From: Ailanthus altissimus
Lineage: Eukaryota > Streptophyta > Magnoliopsida > Sapindales > Simaroubaceae
Reading direction: 5' to 3'
Length of the DNA: 64,000 nucleotides
Assembly (NCBI GenBank): GCA_946807835.1
Contig: OX327690.1
Location: 18,138,501 to 18,202,500 of the forward strand
The notes beneath the pieces are model-generated. The model saw only the letters and a program-made list of their open reading frames with translations, was not told the DNA's origin and ran no database searches. Numbering within the stretch: the first letter of the stretch is position 1; each line of letters opens with the position of its first letter. This document shows positions 13,191-24,239 of the stretch, one piece after another. Made by a program: the position numbers and the translations under genes.

Positions 13191-13297
13191 TGAGAGTAGG
13201 TCCTAAATGGTGGATCAGATTTGGGACGACATCATGCAACAAATTAAAATAATGATGTAGTGCTTTCAGTCATGTTCTTTTTAACCAAGTGATTGTA

Positions 13298-14664
13298 TGT
13301 TATAGTAGCTAAGTGCAAGCGTATGCTATCGTATTAAGTAATATAAGATTTAAGTCTAGATATCATTCCCACAGGGACTACGTGATCTAATTCTTCAATC
13401 AATTATTAAAATTTTATCTATTTAACTTTTATTCAAAAAAATCAAAATATGAAATATAATTAATTAACCTAATTCTATCAAATTAAACTAAACCTAAATA
13501 GCAAACAAATAAAGAAATAAATTCACCATAGGATAATAATCTAGGATATAGACTCATCCCCTAGTATTTCATTAAATTCATTAACCACTTAGTTCATCTT
13601 TTAATATAAATTATTAGCTTAGATACTAATCTCATCACAAGCCTCTGTTGATGGTCAAATGATTATATTACGCATTCTAACAATCACCTATATGTCTATG
13701 GTAATCAAATTAGAATGTAATTAATTAAGATCAAGTTTACATTATGTCATACATTCCACCTAAGTATATATCTATCCTATATGGAACTTATAGTTGTTAC
13801 CCTATGATCATTTATCTAACTATCATAAGCTAAACACATGAATTCCTTTGTCAAGTTCATCATGGTTCCTCAATCATTCATAATATTAGCCAGATAGAAT
13901 GAAAGCATTAAACTCAAATAGAATGAATCAATCTATTATATTAAGTTCATAAACTAAAAATTAACAAAATTCAAATCCATACTAAGTTTACATAGTATAA
14001 TCCTAGATGAACAATTTAGCCTATCACAAAATTAAAAGTATCAAACTAATTCATAAATAACAGTAAGAATAAGAACATAATGATAAAGAAGGAGTAGAAA
14101 AACTAATTAAAGTGACTCTTCGATGTGCTTCTCACTTTTTTTTGACTTAAAGCTTGAATCTTGATCTTGGTTCTTCAATCTTTGATTTTGTATTGTGAAT
14201 TCTTTATCTAAGTTTTTTCCTATCTAAAGTCTGTGTTTTGGCCCTCAAAAAAATATTTTTATAGGTATTGGAAACCCTAAGGGCGAGGGGTTTTAAATCC
14301 AAGTCAATATAGGATTCAAAATGGAAGTTTTGGGCTTTATAGGATGGACGTTGCAGCACTGGGGACTCAGCGCCACGGCTCTGTGACCTGGGGTTACATT
14401 CTAGTGATTCTTCAATGGAGCGCCACGGCATTGGGAAGTGGGCGCCGCAGAGCTCCACACTCTGGAATAATCGAGTCTTAGTAAAATGAGCACATCTCGC
14501 TCGTTTCAAGTTCGCTTTGCCTCCCATTTTTTCTTATGCATTATATTTTTCGTCGCACACCTATTTTTTATTAAAAAAAAATACAATTAAATAACCAAAT
14601 ATTCATGATTTAGGGCAAAATATGAAAGTTGGGTACAAATCATACTAGTGCTTTTAACCCTCAT
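13298..14664 (-). mobile_element. Athila-like family B 3' LTR (minus orientation)
   Basis: The sequence is homologous to LTRs at 30040-31336 and 36847-38259 and, inverted, to 17753-19157. On the minus strand the LTR is preceded by a polypurine-like tract (complement of CCCCTAAACTTAAG at about 14671-14684) and the palindromic box GACGAGTAAAGT/CTCGAGGACGAG found in these elements. It begins TAATGAGGG and ends ACTATAACA. A GC-rich block with AGCGCCACGGC-type repeats lies at about 14340-14460. Flanking sequence on the right is the element's internal 3' region. Confidence 0.7.
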
Positions 14665-16555
14665 TAAGTACCCCTAAACTTAAGACTTTACTCGTCCTCG
14701 AGCAAAATAAAGACCAAAAATTCATAATTATTATTGCATCTAAATAAAAACAAACTAAACAAGTCTCGGTTGATTAGACTCTCAATATCGTTATCTCAAA
14801 GGCTGTTAAATGGCACAAATATTTTTAGAACGCAATAGACAACTTTCAATAAATCATCATACTATTCATCATGTCCTTCGTTCTCCCTTATAAATGATCA
14901 TTTGTACGTGTGTGCAATAAGCAAGTAAATAGTTTAATGAAACTTAGATTTACTTAATAAATTAAGAAAATACATAAAGATGATGTCTCGATATATTTTC
15001 AATAATAACACTTCCAAAAACTTACTGTTCATACAACTCTCCACTAATGTAAAAATACATGTCTAGGAATCTATTTAAGACTTTAATTAGCTTGCAACAT
15101 AATTAGTTTAGCAAAACACACCATGAACACTTAAACTTACTTAGAAACCTTTTGATTCATTCTCTCTTTGTTTCTTCATCTCCTCTCACAAACTTATGTT
15201 ATTCCCATCTTTCTTTTAATCACTATTCTACAAAGAATTTCTTCTATTTCCTAAGCTGGGGTAGCATTTAAAGCTCTTTCTTCTTTAATTTTTTTTCAAA
15301 TGTACCCCCAAATTTAGATTGATTTGTACCTTCAAGACTTTTTCTCTTTTTATTACATTATCATTTTCACACATACAATATTTTTCCTTTTAAGAATATT
15401 TCTAAGTAAACTCAAAGTTTATAGTGCTACCGATAGATTTTAGGTTAAATAAGTAAAAAGTCTTGCAGCTTGAATGTGGTTAAATAGAAAAATGGGTAAT
15501 TAGACTCAAACGGAATGACTAGGGATAAATGTACATATAAGGTAGGCTAAAAAAAATTCAATCAATCTAAAGATCGCCTAATTTCATTTTTCTATTCATG
15601 TGATTTCTAGGATTTTGCCTTAAATAGTAATCAAGCAAGTTTTAGAGTGTTGGTCTTCGAGACTATGGTACACTACTTAAGTAAAGAGTATCTCTAAGCA
15701 AAAACATTCAACTAATCAATGCTTATTTCAATGTGCTAAAAAAATAAGTGATCAAAAATAATATTGAACTCCATTCAAGAATTATGATATAAGAATTATT
15801 TCAAGTGTCTAATATTTCCTAGAAACTTGTGAAAATAAATTCAGTCAATATTCTAATTCTTATCATAGATTAATGATCATCTTCTCAACCAAAACTTAAT
15901 ACTAAAAAAAAAATTTCACAAGACAACTACTCAAATCATGCAGCAAAAATAAATATAGGTTATATGTTTCTCACTCCCAAACTTAAATTAGACATTGTCT
16001 TCAATGTTTAAAAATAAATTTAAAACTAAGAGAAACTCATGGAGAAACTAAAGTTAAAGTAGTGTTGTGTTCTAATGAATGTGACTTATGGTTATCTTTG
16101 CTTCTAATGCTTGTAATTAATCATGTTGCTTCCTTAAATGCTCGACTTGCTGTATTTATTTCTACAAAGAAAAAAAAACTAACATAACTAAAACTGAAAC
16201 TAAACAAAAATAAAAATAAAAATTGCTTGGGTTGCCTCCCAAGAAGTACTTAACTTAACGCCATCAGCTTGGCGGGGTTCTTTTTTATTCTCATAGAGGA
16301 TCAAAGTTAATTATGGACACATCTTTGTATGTGAGCTTATTGGGCTTTCTCTCTTTTGGCTTCCACATCATTCTTATTAGATATTGGGCAGCAACTTTTG
16401 CCTTATTCTCCTCGTGCTTCTCTAGAAATACTTGAAACTTAGATCGGTGAAGTGGTTCTTTTATGCCATTCTCTTTGATCCTGTCATCATCAGCAAGAAG
16501 TAGCAAAAGGCACCATGGCACTGAGTCAAACCAACTTATTTAACCTTTCAACTAT
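14665..16555 (-). mobile_element. Athila-like post-pol internal region (minus)
   Basis: This non-coding-looking 3' internal region is shared with 31337-33130. Near its inner end (about 16225-16250) the minus strand carries CTTCTTGGGAGGCAACCCAA, a hallmark found downstream of the last ORF in many plant Athila/Tat elements. The minus ORF 16521-16291 (76 codons, Lys/Glu-rich, with FQVFLEKHEENKAKV) has a degenerate counterpart at 33130-32960 and is probably the C-terminal tail of the element's last protein. No pol sequence remains. Confidence 0.6.
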
Positions 16556-17752
16556 AACATTCGGACAATAATGATAGCAAGGGCGATGATTTGGCTAATG
16601 TGGAGGACGCGAGTGAGGCTTCAACACATTATTTAAGGAAGTGTTTCACTTTTATAATTTTATTAATGCTATGAGGACATACCATGAATTAGGTTTGGGG
16701 TAGGGAAACATTTTCACATTTACAAAAATGGCCTTACTTAATGTTTGCATCTTTTTGTTTGAAGTTTGTATTTTCTTTGTAGATTTCTATATGTTTTGTG
16801 TTGTTTTTTTGGGTTTAAAGATGATTATTAGTCCATGATAAAATGTAATGTAGAAACTATAAATCTTAGAAATAAAAAAATGCTATTTTTGTTCATGTGT
16901 TTTATCTAATTTGTAATTTTTATCTTACTTGTGATTACTTGAAACTCATTGAGCATGTTGTTAGTTATTATAAATTAGTTGCTGACTTAGAAAAAGTTTA
17001 TGCATAATAAGAATACACAAGATCTCAAAAAAAAAAAAAACTCTAGAACTTGTTTGATTTTTACTTGAGGCGAAATCTTAGGACATATATGATTAAGGAG
17101 ACGACTTTAGGCCTTCTTTGAATCATTTGTGCCTTTTGAGCTTACTCGTACATACATTTATCCCTAGTTACCCATTTTGAGCCTAATGACTAGCTTTTTT
17201 TGTTAACCACAATAATACCTTAAGCCGTTAAATAATTTTTCATCATTATCACCCCTCACACTATACGTATGGTAATAATGGTTTTGTTTGTTCTAAGTTT
17301 GGGGTTAAAGTTTGTGCATATAGCATTGCATAAAAAAAACATAAACATAAACAAAAGAAAAACCAAAAAAAATTTAAAAAAAGGATACACTCTAATGTTT
17401 AAAAATATAGGGGCAACAAAGAAAGTTTAAAATTAAGTTTGGGGGAATTTCCTTGGGGATGTGATGAAAGATTTAGGATTTGAAAGCATGAATGCATGAC
17501 TATGGTGTGTATTGAAATTAAAATGAATCTATTTTATCTCACCTTTACCATAACCATACATTTCAAGCTTATTAAAGTCTTATTCAATCTTTAGCCATAT
17601 ATGTTTCTACATTAGTGGAGAGTGAAATGAGTAATAAGCCTATAAAGTGTATATATATAAAAAAACTCATAAACTTGTTTTCGATTTTCATTTCAATGTT
17701 TTTAATTTGTCTTTGCTCGAGAACGAGCAAAATTATTAAGTTTTTGAGAGTT
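16556..17752 (+). mobile_element. Athila-like post-pol internal region, plus orientation
   Basis: This is the inverted counterpart of 14665-15960: for example the plus-strand stretch around 17040-17200 (ACTTGAGGCGAAATCTTAGG, TTTATCCCTAGTTACCC) is the reverse complement of the 15500-15670 region. It ends at 17714-17752 with the CTCGAG-ACGAGCAAA box and purine tract that precede the LTR. No ORF of note. Confidence 0.6.
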
Positions 17753-19157
17753 TGATAGTTCTTAATTTGGTATAATATTTTTATTCTCCTAATATTAATA
17801 TTTGTTCATTTAACCTCAATTAATTAGTTATTTACACACGTTTTTTGATGAATTGTAGGTTTAAAGAATATAGGAACACAAGTATAGGAAATCAGGCGCG
17901 AACAGGGTGATTAGAGATAAAAATACGAGAAGGGACCAAACTGCTATAATACGAATGAACAGTACCACACTACAATAACATGGACAATACATAAAAAGCT
18001 ACTGTTCACCCACTACAGTGTAGCTATAATGCAGCACTGAGACATTAGCTATAGCATTAGAATCAATAGCTTCAAAATAATTCAATGTTGCGGTATTGAA
18101 TCCCAATGCCACACAATAATAGTTGACATTTTTGCTGAAATTTTAGACTCTTAGGTAAAAAAACAACCCTAATTCGGTGTCCTACACATATATATATTTA
18201 TCTTAAACCTCTCATTTATAAAGAAAGTAGCTTGGAAAAAAATCAAAAACATAAAAACACAAGCCTTGGATCGAATCAAAGTGTAAAATATGAGGATTCA
18301 ACAACAAAGGGTCAAAAACAAAGCATTTGATAAGGAACTTTTTTATCTTTGCTTTTTGTACTTGTTATAAGATGTTGAATTCGTATGTATGGATTCATTT
18401 GCAATCAAGTATTTGTGATTTAAGCATAAATTAATTTCGTTGATCTAGGATTACATACTTAAACCCATTATGTGATTGATTATAGCTATCCTTTTTGTGT
18501 TATGAACTCAATTTTTGATGTATTCATTATGCTTGTGTTTGATGCAATTTTATTACCTGGCTAATAGTTAAATTGATTTAGAAATACATAAATAAACTTG
18601 AAAAATACATTTATTTATTGAGTCTTAAGCATATTGAAGCATGATCATAGTGTAACAAGTATGAGTTTTATATGAGATAACCATATACTCATATGATATG
18701 TATGATTTATAAAACTGGTACTTAATGAATTTTGTTCAATTTAATTATCATAGGAATATAGATATTTGATTGAATGAAGTATAATCACTTGACCATCGGA
18801 AGAGGCTTGTGATTAGTTGACTGTTTTGATCAATATTTCAAGATGAGTGTAATAACTTAAAAGCGATTCTGCTAAATTAATTTGCATAATAAGGGATGGT
18901 TTATAATCCTAACCTGTCTGATATTAAATTCAAATTGTGTGAATTTAGTTTGTTAATTATCATAATTAAGTCTTTTATCTTAAGTAGTTTAATCATATAA
19001 ATTGAATCATTTTCTAGATAAAAGTACAAAGACACCATTTCAGTACTTAATTTAGAAAATGCAATTCATTCTCTGTGGGATTGATACTTAATTCATCATA
19101 TATTACTTGTTGCGACAATGCATACTTGTATTAATTTGTGTTATACAAAATACACAA
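17753..19157 (+). mobile_element. Athila-like family B 3' LTR (plus orientation)
   Basis: The LTR starts TGATAGTTCTTAATTTGG, matching the TGATAGGGGTTA start of the minus-strand copy ending at 31336, and ends near TATACAAAATACACA (about 19157). The final 60 bp (TATTACTTGTTGCGACAATG...) is the inverse of the family's conserved AAGTAATATAAG end. Together with 13298-16555 it forms a large inverted structure with an LTR at each outer end. Confidence 0.65.
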
Positions 19158-19199
19158 CACCACCTGTTGTCAATGAAAAATTCAGTTCTACATTAACTC

Positions 19200-20996
19200 C
19201 CATATCCACCCAACCAAGGTGGTCATAAGAAGGGAACGTACATATTTTGCAACAATAATAATTCTCTTTACAATATTGGTAGGCATGATGTTATAACTTC
19301 CAAAAGCTCCCACTGATCATGCATATTTCGAGAACTTTATGTCATTTTTTAAGTACTTTGTAGCCTTGGGTTTCATCTCCTGTATTTTGTTTATTTGCCC
19401 TATGATAGGTATCGAGAAGTACCTCTCAAATGACCTTCTGAATAATCGTATATCGATTGGATACAACAACAAGATCATCAACATCATCAATAACACCTCA
19501 AAGTTTAATGATAAACTGGGTTCATGATGCATTGTTCTCTAAATCAACAATCCTCATACTAATAGAAATATTTGATTGTTTCTATCTTTATATACGACCA
19601 CAAATATTGTTCCTAGATATGCACTTTTCAAAAAAATCCCTTCAACTATAATCATCGACCTGATGGATGACTAAAACCATTTATGTATGGTCCCAATGAT
19701 TGAAAATAATATTTAAAGTGATTGCAGTCATCAATCTCTAAATAAATAACTGTACCCAGCTTATGTTGTTCAACATATAGTAGTATACTAGGAGTAAGCT
19801 AAACGAAACCTTTTGAGAGCTGGCTATCAACTTATATGCATGCTCCTTAGCTTATCGAATAGTGGCATACATTATCTCCACCTCAAACTCTTATCGTATG
19901 TCAGCTTGGATCTTAATACGTCTTTAAAGTCTATTGACAGATGTAAACTTATTTTTAATGAATTTATCAATAATCTGATTCTTCACTTACCGTGACCATT
20001 ACACAACCAATCTAGTTGACATGTGTGATTTGCATCAATTTTATGCACAATGACATGCTTCCTCGCATCTATCAACACTGCATGTATTCGTCATTTGCAC
20101 CTCTCGTCATCACATTTTGCCTCAAATTGATCTTTAGTAGACCTTGAAACTTTGAAGCTCCAATTATCCTTGAATGTCAGCATGATAATAGTTTGATAAA
20201 GTCCATCATTGCTATCATACAACTTCCCACCAAACAAATCCTAAATTTCAGACTAAATACCTTATTTGATAAGACCAAGTCCTATGGTGGTATTGAAGGA
20301 AGAAAATGAAAAAGGTTTTCTACTTCAACTTCATTTTTTTTTTTAGTCAAAGCGTATGTATGTGCATCCTCATTAAGAGAGGTATTAAAAACATAATAAT
20401 GCTTGCCTTTCTGAACGTTATCTAATCCTTCATCTTCTTCCAAATCATCAGCAATTCCAATACCATTGACATCCTCGTTTGTTTGAATATCAAAGTGCAT
20501 ATATGTTGGGTCTTCATTTAACCTTAGTGGAGAATAATCATGATAATCACCAGTGATATTTGTGGGATGCACAAAAGTTTGTATTATTGGGGCTGTGCGG
20601 CTCAATTGCTTGCTACCACTTACTGACATGAATTGATTATGGCACAATGGTTAGTTATAAATGGGCACATGTATATCTTATTTACATATAGGAGCTCTAG
20701 GTTCCAATGTTACACATATAGGATATAACAATCTTCTATTGATCCACATAAACAACAGAACATTATTGTCATCTTTAATCTCAATTGGTCTCAACTTATA
20801 TTTCTTTACATCAATAGAAATCTTTAATAACATTCTAGACTTCACATTATCTACTTCTAGTACAAAAAACACTATTTAATAACTCTTCATAATTAACATT
20901 CTTTGGAACCACAATACCCAAGTTACCAAACCTAGTATATATCTCTTCCTTATCACTAGAGCTCTCCCACTTTGAAAAGTACAACGATTGACTCAT
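19200..20996 (-). pseudogene. MULE transposase relic (N-terminal and core parts)
   Basis: Starting from an ATG at 20996-20994, the minus strand reads an acidic N-terminus (SKWESSSDKEEIYTRFGNLG), then FFVLEVDNVKSRMLLKISID and a second segment from 20647 with MSVSGSKQLSRTAP. Both segments parallel the plus-strand relic (SSSDEEESY and MSVSGSNQVSHTTS near 2230 and 2560), so the two belong to one MULE family. The MuDR-type domain (about 20280-20050) and a degraded catalytic core (about 19660-19540, with VDLENNASW) follow. Multiple stops. The GC-rich patch at 24270-24345 (TGAGATGGGTATTTTGATAC) may be this element's 5' subterminal region, separated by the later LTR and SINE insertions. Confidence 0.7.
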
Positions 20997-21040
20997 ACTC
21001 TGTAACACTTATAACAAAAGAAAAATTATTAAAATAATAT

Positions 21041-23585
21041 TGTAACACCTTCCTCACTCGCCTCTCATCGAGACACGAGATCAGGGGGTACTAGATAGCA
21101 TCGAAAAGAAACAACGATAATGATTATTTAAACTTCAAAAAATATATATATATTTTTATAAACATTTACGGGGAAAAACTGACAGAGTCTCCCCTAAAAA
21201 TTTGATTTTTACACTACTTGTAACAAAAGAAACACTCCCAAAATTTTCATATCCATTCTTAACCAACTTCTATATTTGTCTTTCAGCAAATATTCACAAC
21301 TCATATCACAATATAAATGTATCAACCCTTTACAAAACTATTTCACATCCAGTATATTATCAAAATATATATCATATATCATGGTTTTAAAAGAGACAGT
21401 TCTGAATAAATACATATATACTTGCACATATACTTAATGTCTATAATATAATACACAATAGTCTATAGACAAGTAAAATATCTACAAAAAATAATTATAT
21501 ATAGAGAGATGATGTGAGCGACTCTAAGCAGCTGCAGAAAGATTTACTCTTCAATCTTTAGTGATGGCAACTCTACTACTTGCGCATAATAAATCCAACG
21601 CGCTAAGCACAATAGCTTAGTGGGTGTACACAAAAGATGAAACAGTATAATAAAATTTTTATTACCTTTTTGCAATAAACTATATATATAAATAATGAAA
21701 TTTTGAGTAATACCAATTTTTCTCCATATATCATAATAAATCAAAATTTATCAATTAATCAATTCATTAAACCAAAATATTATTTCAATTTCTCATTTCA
21801 ATTAGTCAAATATATATATATATATATACACACAAATATCATATTTATACTTAATCCAAGTAGGCGCCCAAAATAAACGCTGACACGATACCATGGATTG
21901 GCTAATGGGCTAACAAATATCAGATAATGATCCGACATCGGCCACTCGGTGACTACCCACCGGATCCAGAACAGATCAGAATAGATAACAGATCGGATAC
22001 ACAGAGTAGTATCATCGAATAAGCAAACGGCGCAGTACTACTATAATACCCTATTGGCATGCCAACTACCAATCCTCCCTACCAATGTTCAAGTTTACTT
22101 AGGGTGTCACAATAGTATTATTATAATACATTATTTTTTCTTTTTAAAAAAACCAATTTTAACACAAATTTATTATTATTATACAAATTCACATTTATTC
22201 AATTTTTCTGATTATTCATATTTAGACACAAATATTTTTTTATTATTACAAATAGGCCCAAATGTTTTCACTATTCACCTTTATGCTTAAAATTTTTAAA
22301 ATTTTTATACATAAGCCCAAATGTTTCAAAATTTTTCATATGGGTCCAAAATATTCAAAAATACCCAAATAAGTTTCAGATTTTTTAGATTTAACAATTC
22401 AGCCTAAAATTTTCCAATTTTCCACTTATAGGCCCATTTGTTCCAAAATTTGCTATTAGGCCCCAATTTCTTCAACAAGTCATATATAAGTTCTAATTAC
22501 ATACTAATACACATAAAGACATAAATATTTTAAATATTTATAATTTAGTCCAGAATATTTTTAGAATTTTGCATATAAGTCCTATTTTCTCAAAAATTCA
22601 TATTTATGCCCAATTTTTCTTTTCTTTTCAATTTTGACCACCAATTAATATCCAATATTCAAAACATATTTAATACATTTAGAAACAATATAATTATCAA
22701 TTTAATGCCATAGTTCAACATACTCATCCATCATATTAATAAAATACATCAATATGTACTAAATTTCCTAAAGTAAGAATTTAAGTTTCAAACTAATGTG
22801 TACACCAACTTTATAAGCTTAATTCCTCCACTTGATTCACATCTTCTCCTTCTCCTTCCCTTGGCTATCCTTGGCCAAGCTTTCACCTTCATTTGCCAAA
22901 ATACACAAATAATGAATAAATTTCTAATTTACCAAATTAAAAGCATAATTCACTAATTCTACATGGCTACTTAATCTATTAACCCTTGAAACCCCAAATT
23001 CATATTCAATAAAAAATTTAGCATCAACTCACCTTGAATAACACCTTATACCTTAAAATTGATCATTGGAACTTGATGGAGAAGGCTTTAATTAAGGATT
23101 TGAAGGCTTAATTTACTAATGGAAGTATTGGGAATTGTTGAATTTAAAGGGGGATAAAAGAAAAATGGAGAGAAAATGCAAAAGGGAGGGGACGGCCAAA
23201 TGTTTGGTTTTCTCTAAATTTTTCAATACTATTCCCCCTTTTATAGCCTTTATTTTTCTTTCCAAAAATACCCCAAACTAAACTCAAAATTACAAAAATG
23301 CCATTGGTTAGAAATGGTGGCATTTGATTGGTCCAAAAATTTCAAATACTATTCATAATTAAACTAAATAAAAAATCTAGTTAAAATCTAACTAATTCTA
23401 GTAAATTCCATTTAACAATGTTGGCAAAATTCTATTGGTCCAAATGTTGGAAAAGTTGTAATAGCATGGGTTTTAATTTCATGTAAACACTTATACCATA
23501 CTATACTTATTCAACCAATCAAATTCTTCCATTTCTTTTGACTAATAAATTCAATCAAATTAAATAAAATTTTTGGAGTATTACA
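21041..23585 (+). mobile_element. solo LTR, Tekay-like chromovirus (Ty3/gypsy)
   Basis: A ~2.5-kb sequence starting TGTAACACC and ending GGAGTATTACA has no internal retroelement genes. It contains the repeated motif 'caaattttt...aggcccaaa' (about 22140-22620) familiar from long LTRs of Tekay/Del-type plant chromoviruses, and starts with a GC-richer TGTAACACC...CACGAGATCAGGGGG block. The left flank is AATAT (21036-21040). The matching AATAT is found only beyond the SINE cluster (24239-24243), so the SINEs went in at the LTR's right edge. It lies in the 5' part of the minus-strand MULE relic. Confidence 0.6.
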
Positions 23586-23586
23586 A

Positions 23587-23752
23587 TTGGCCAGCTCAAG
23601 TGGTACAAGGATGGATTCGTTAGGCATGATAAGCTCAGAGAGCCGGGTTCAATTCCTTGGGGGTGTCCGTTTGGTGTCCGGTCGCGTGCAAACTTGAGTC
23701 TACGCTGGGGCCTTCCTCCAGGTGGAACAAAACACGAGCCGTGACATTAAAA
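23587..23752 (+). mobile_element. tRNA-derived SINE, copy 1
   Basis: The head GGCCAGCTCAAGTGGTAC resembles a polymerase III A box and GGGTTCAATTCC a B box, ~60 bp apart as in tRNA-like promoters. The body has GTTTGGTGTCCGGTCGCG, and the tail ACGAGCCGTGACATTAAAA. ~160 bp. Copies 2-4 follow immediately. Confidence 0.7.
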
Positions 23753-23758
23753 GGCGCA

Positions 23759-23921
23759 TTTTAATGTCACGGCCCGTGTTTTGTTCCACCTGGGGGAAGG
23801 ACCCAGCGTAGACTCAAGTTTGCACGCTACCGGACACCAAACTGCACCCCCAAAAAATCGAACCCGGCTCTCAGAGCTTAAATTACCTAACGAATTCGTC
23901 CTTATATCACTTGAGTTGGCC
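23759..23921 (-). mobile_element. tRNA-derived SINE, copy 2 (inverted)
   Basis: Reverse complement of copy 1 with only a few differences, joined tail to tail through a 6-bp spacer (GGCGCA). Its head (GGCCAACTCAAGTG) lies at the right end. A short ORF across it is incidental. Confidence 0.7.
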
Positions 23922-24085
23922 CTTTTAATGTCACAGCTTGTGTTTTGTTCCACCTGGGGGAAGGCCCCAGTGTAGACTCAAGTTTGCATGCGACCAGACA
24001 CCAAACTGCACCCCCAAGGAATCGAACCCGGCTCTTAGACCTTAAATTGCCTAACGAATTCGTCCTTGTACCACTTGAGTTGGCC
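23922..24085 (-). mobile_element. tRNA-derived SINE, copy 3
   Basis: Same orientation as copy 2 and directly abutting it (head of copy 2 to tail of copy 3). A and B boxes are retained (GGTTCGATTCC on the minus strand). Confidence 0.7.
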
Positions 24086-24238
24086 AGCTCAAGTGGTACA
24101 AGGACGAATTCGTTAGGCAATTTAAGCTCTGAGAGCCGGGTTTGATTCCTTGGGGGTGCAGTTTGGTGTTCGGTCGCGTACAAACTTGAGTCTACGCTGG
24201 GGCCTTCCCCCAGGTGGAACAAAACACGAGCTGTGACA
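24081..24238 (+). mobile_element. tRNA-derived SINE, copy 4
   Basis: Plus orientation, head to head with copy 3 and sharing the GGCC at the junction. Ends GAGCTGTGACA without the TTAAAA tail. The cluster may be bounded by ACAA (23583-23586 and 24236-24239). Confidence 0.7.
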
Positions 24239-24239
24239 A

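Larger units (their letters stand above)
10184..13270 (+). mobile_element. second MULE-like fragment with a DUF1985 relic
   Basis: From 10184 a new AT-rich end begins (GGAAAATGTACACAAATA), followed by a GC-rich patch (about 10650-10880) with CATGCG, GCGCA and GAGACACGC motifs like the subterminal patches of the neighbouring MULE. A very AT-rich stretch (10920-11690) precedes a DUF1985 gene relic (11730-13190). No transposase or second terminus is visible; the right side is cut by the LTR at 13298. I infer a truncated MULE related to the first one. Confidence 0.45.

Noticed and set aside
23587..23680. Possible true tRNA gene from A- and B-box-like sequences
   Set aside because: No cloverleaf can be drawn with a proper acceptor stem, and four copies with a shared non-tRNA body show it is a SINE.
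23747..24222. Several overlapping ORFs on both strands (60-106 codons)
   Set aside because: They arise from the four SINE copies; the same peptide recurs on both strands, which is expected from inverted copies and not from genes.
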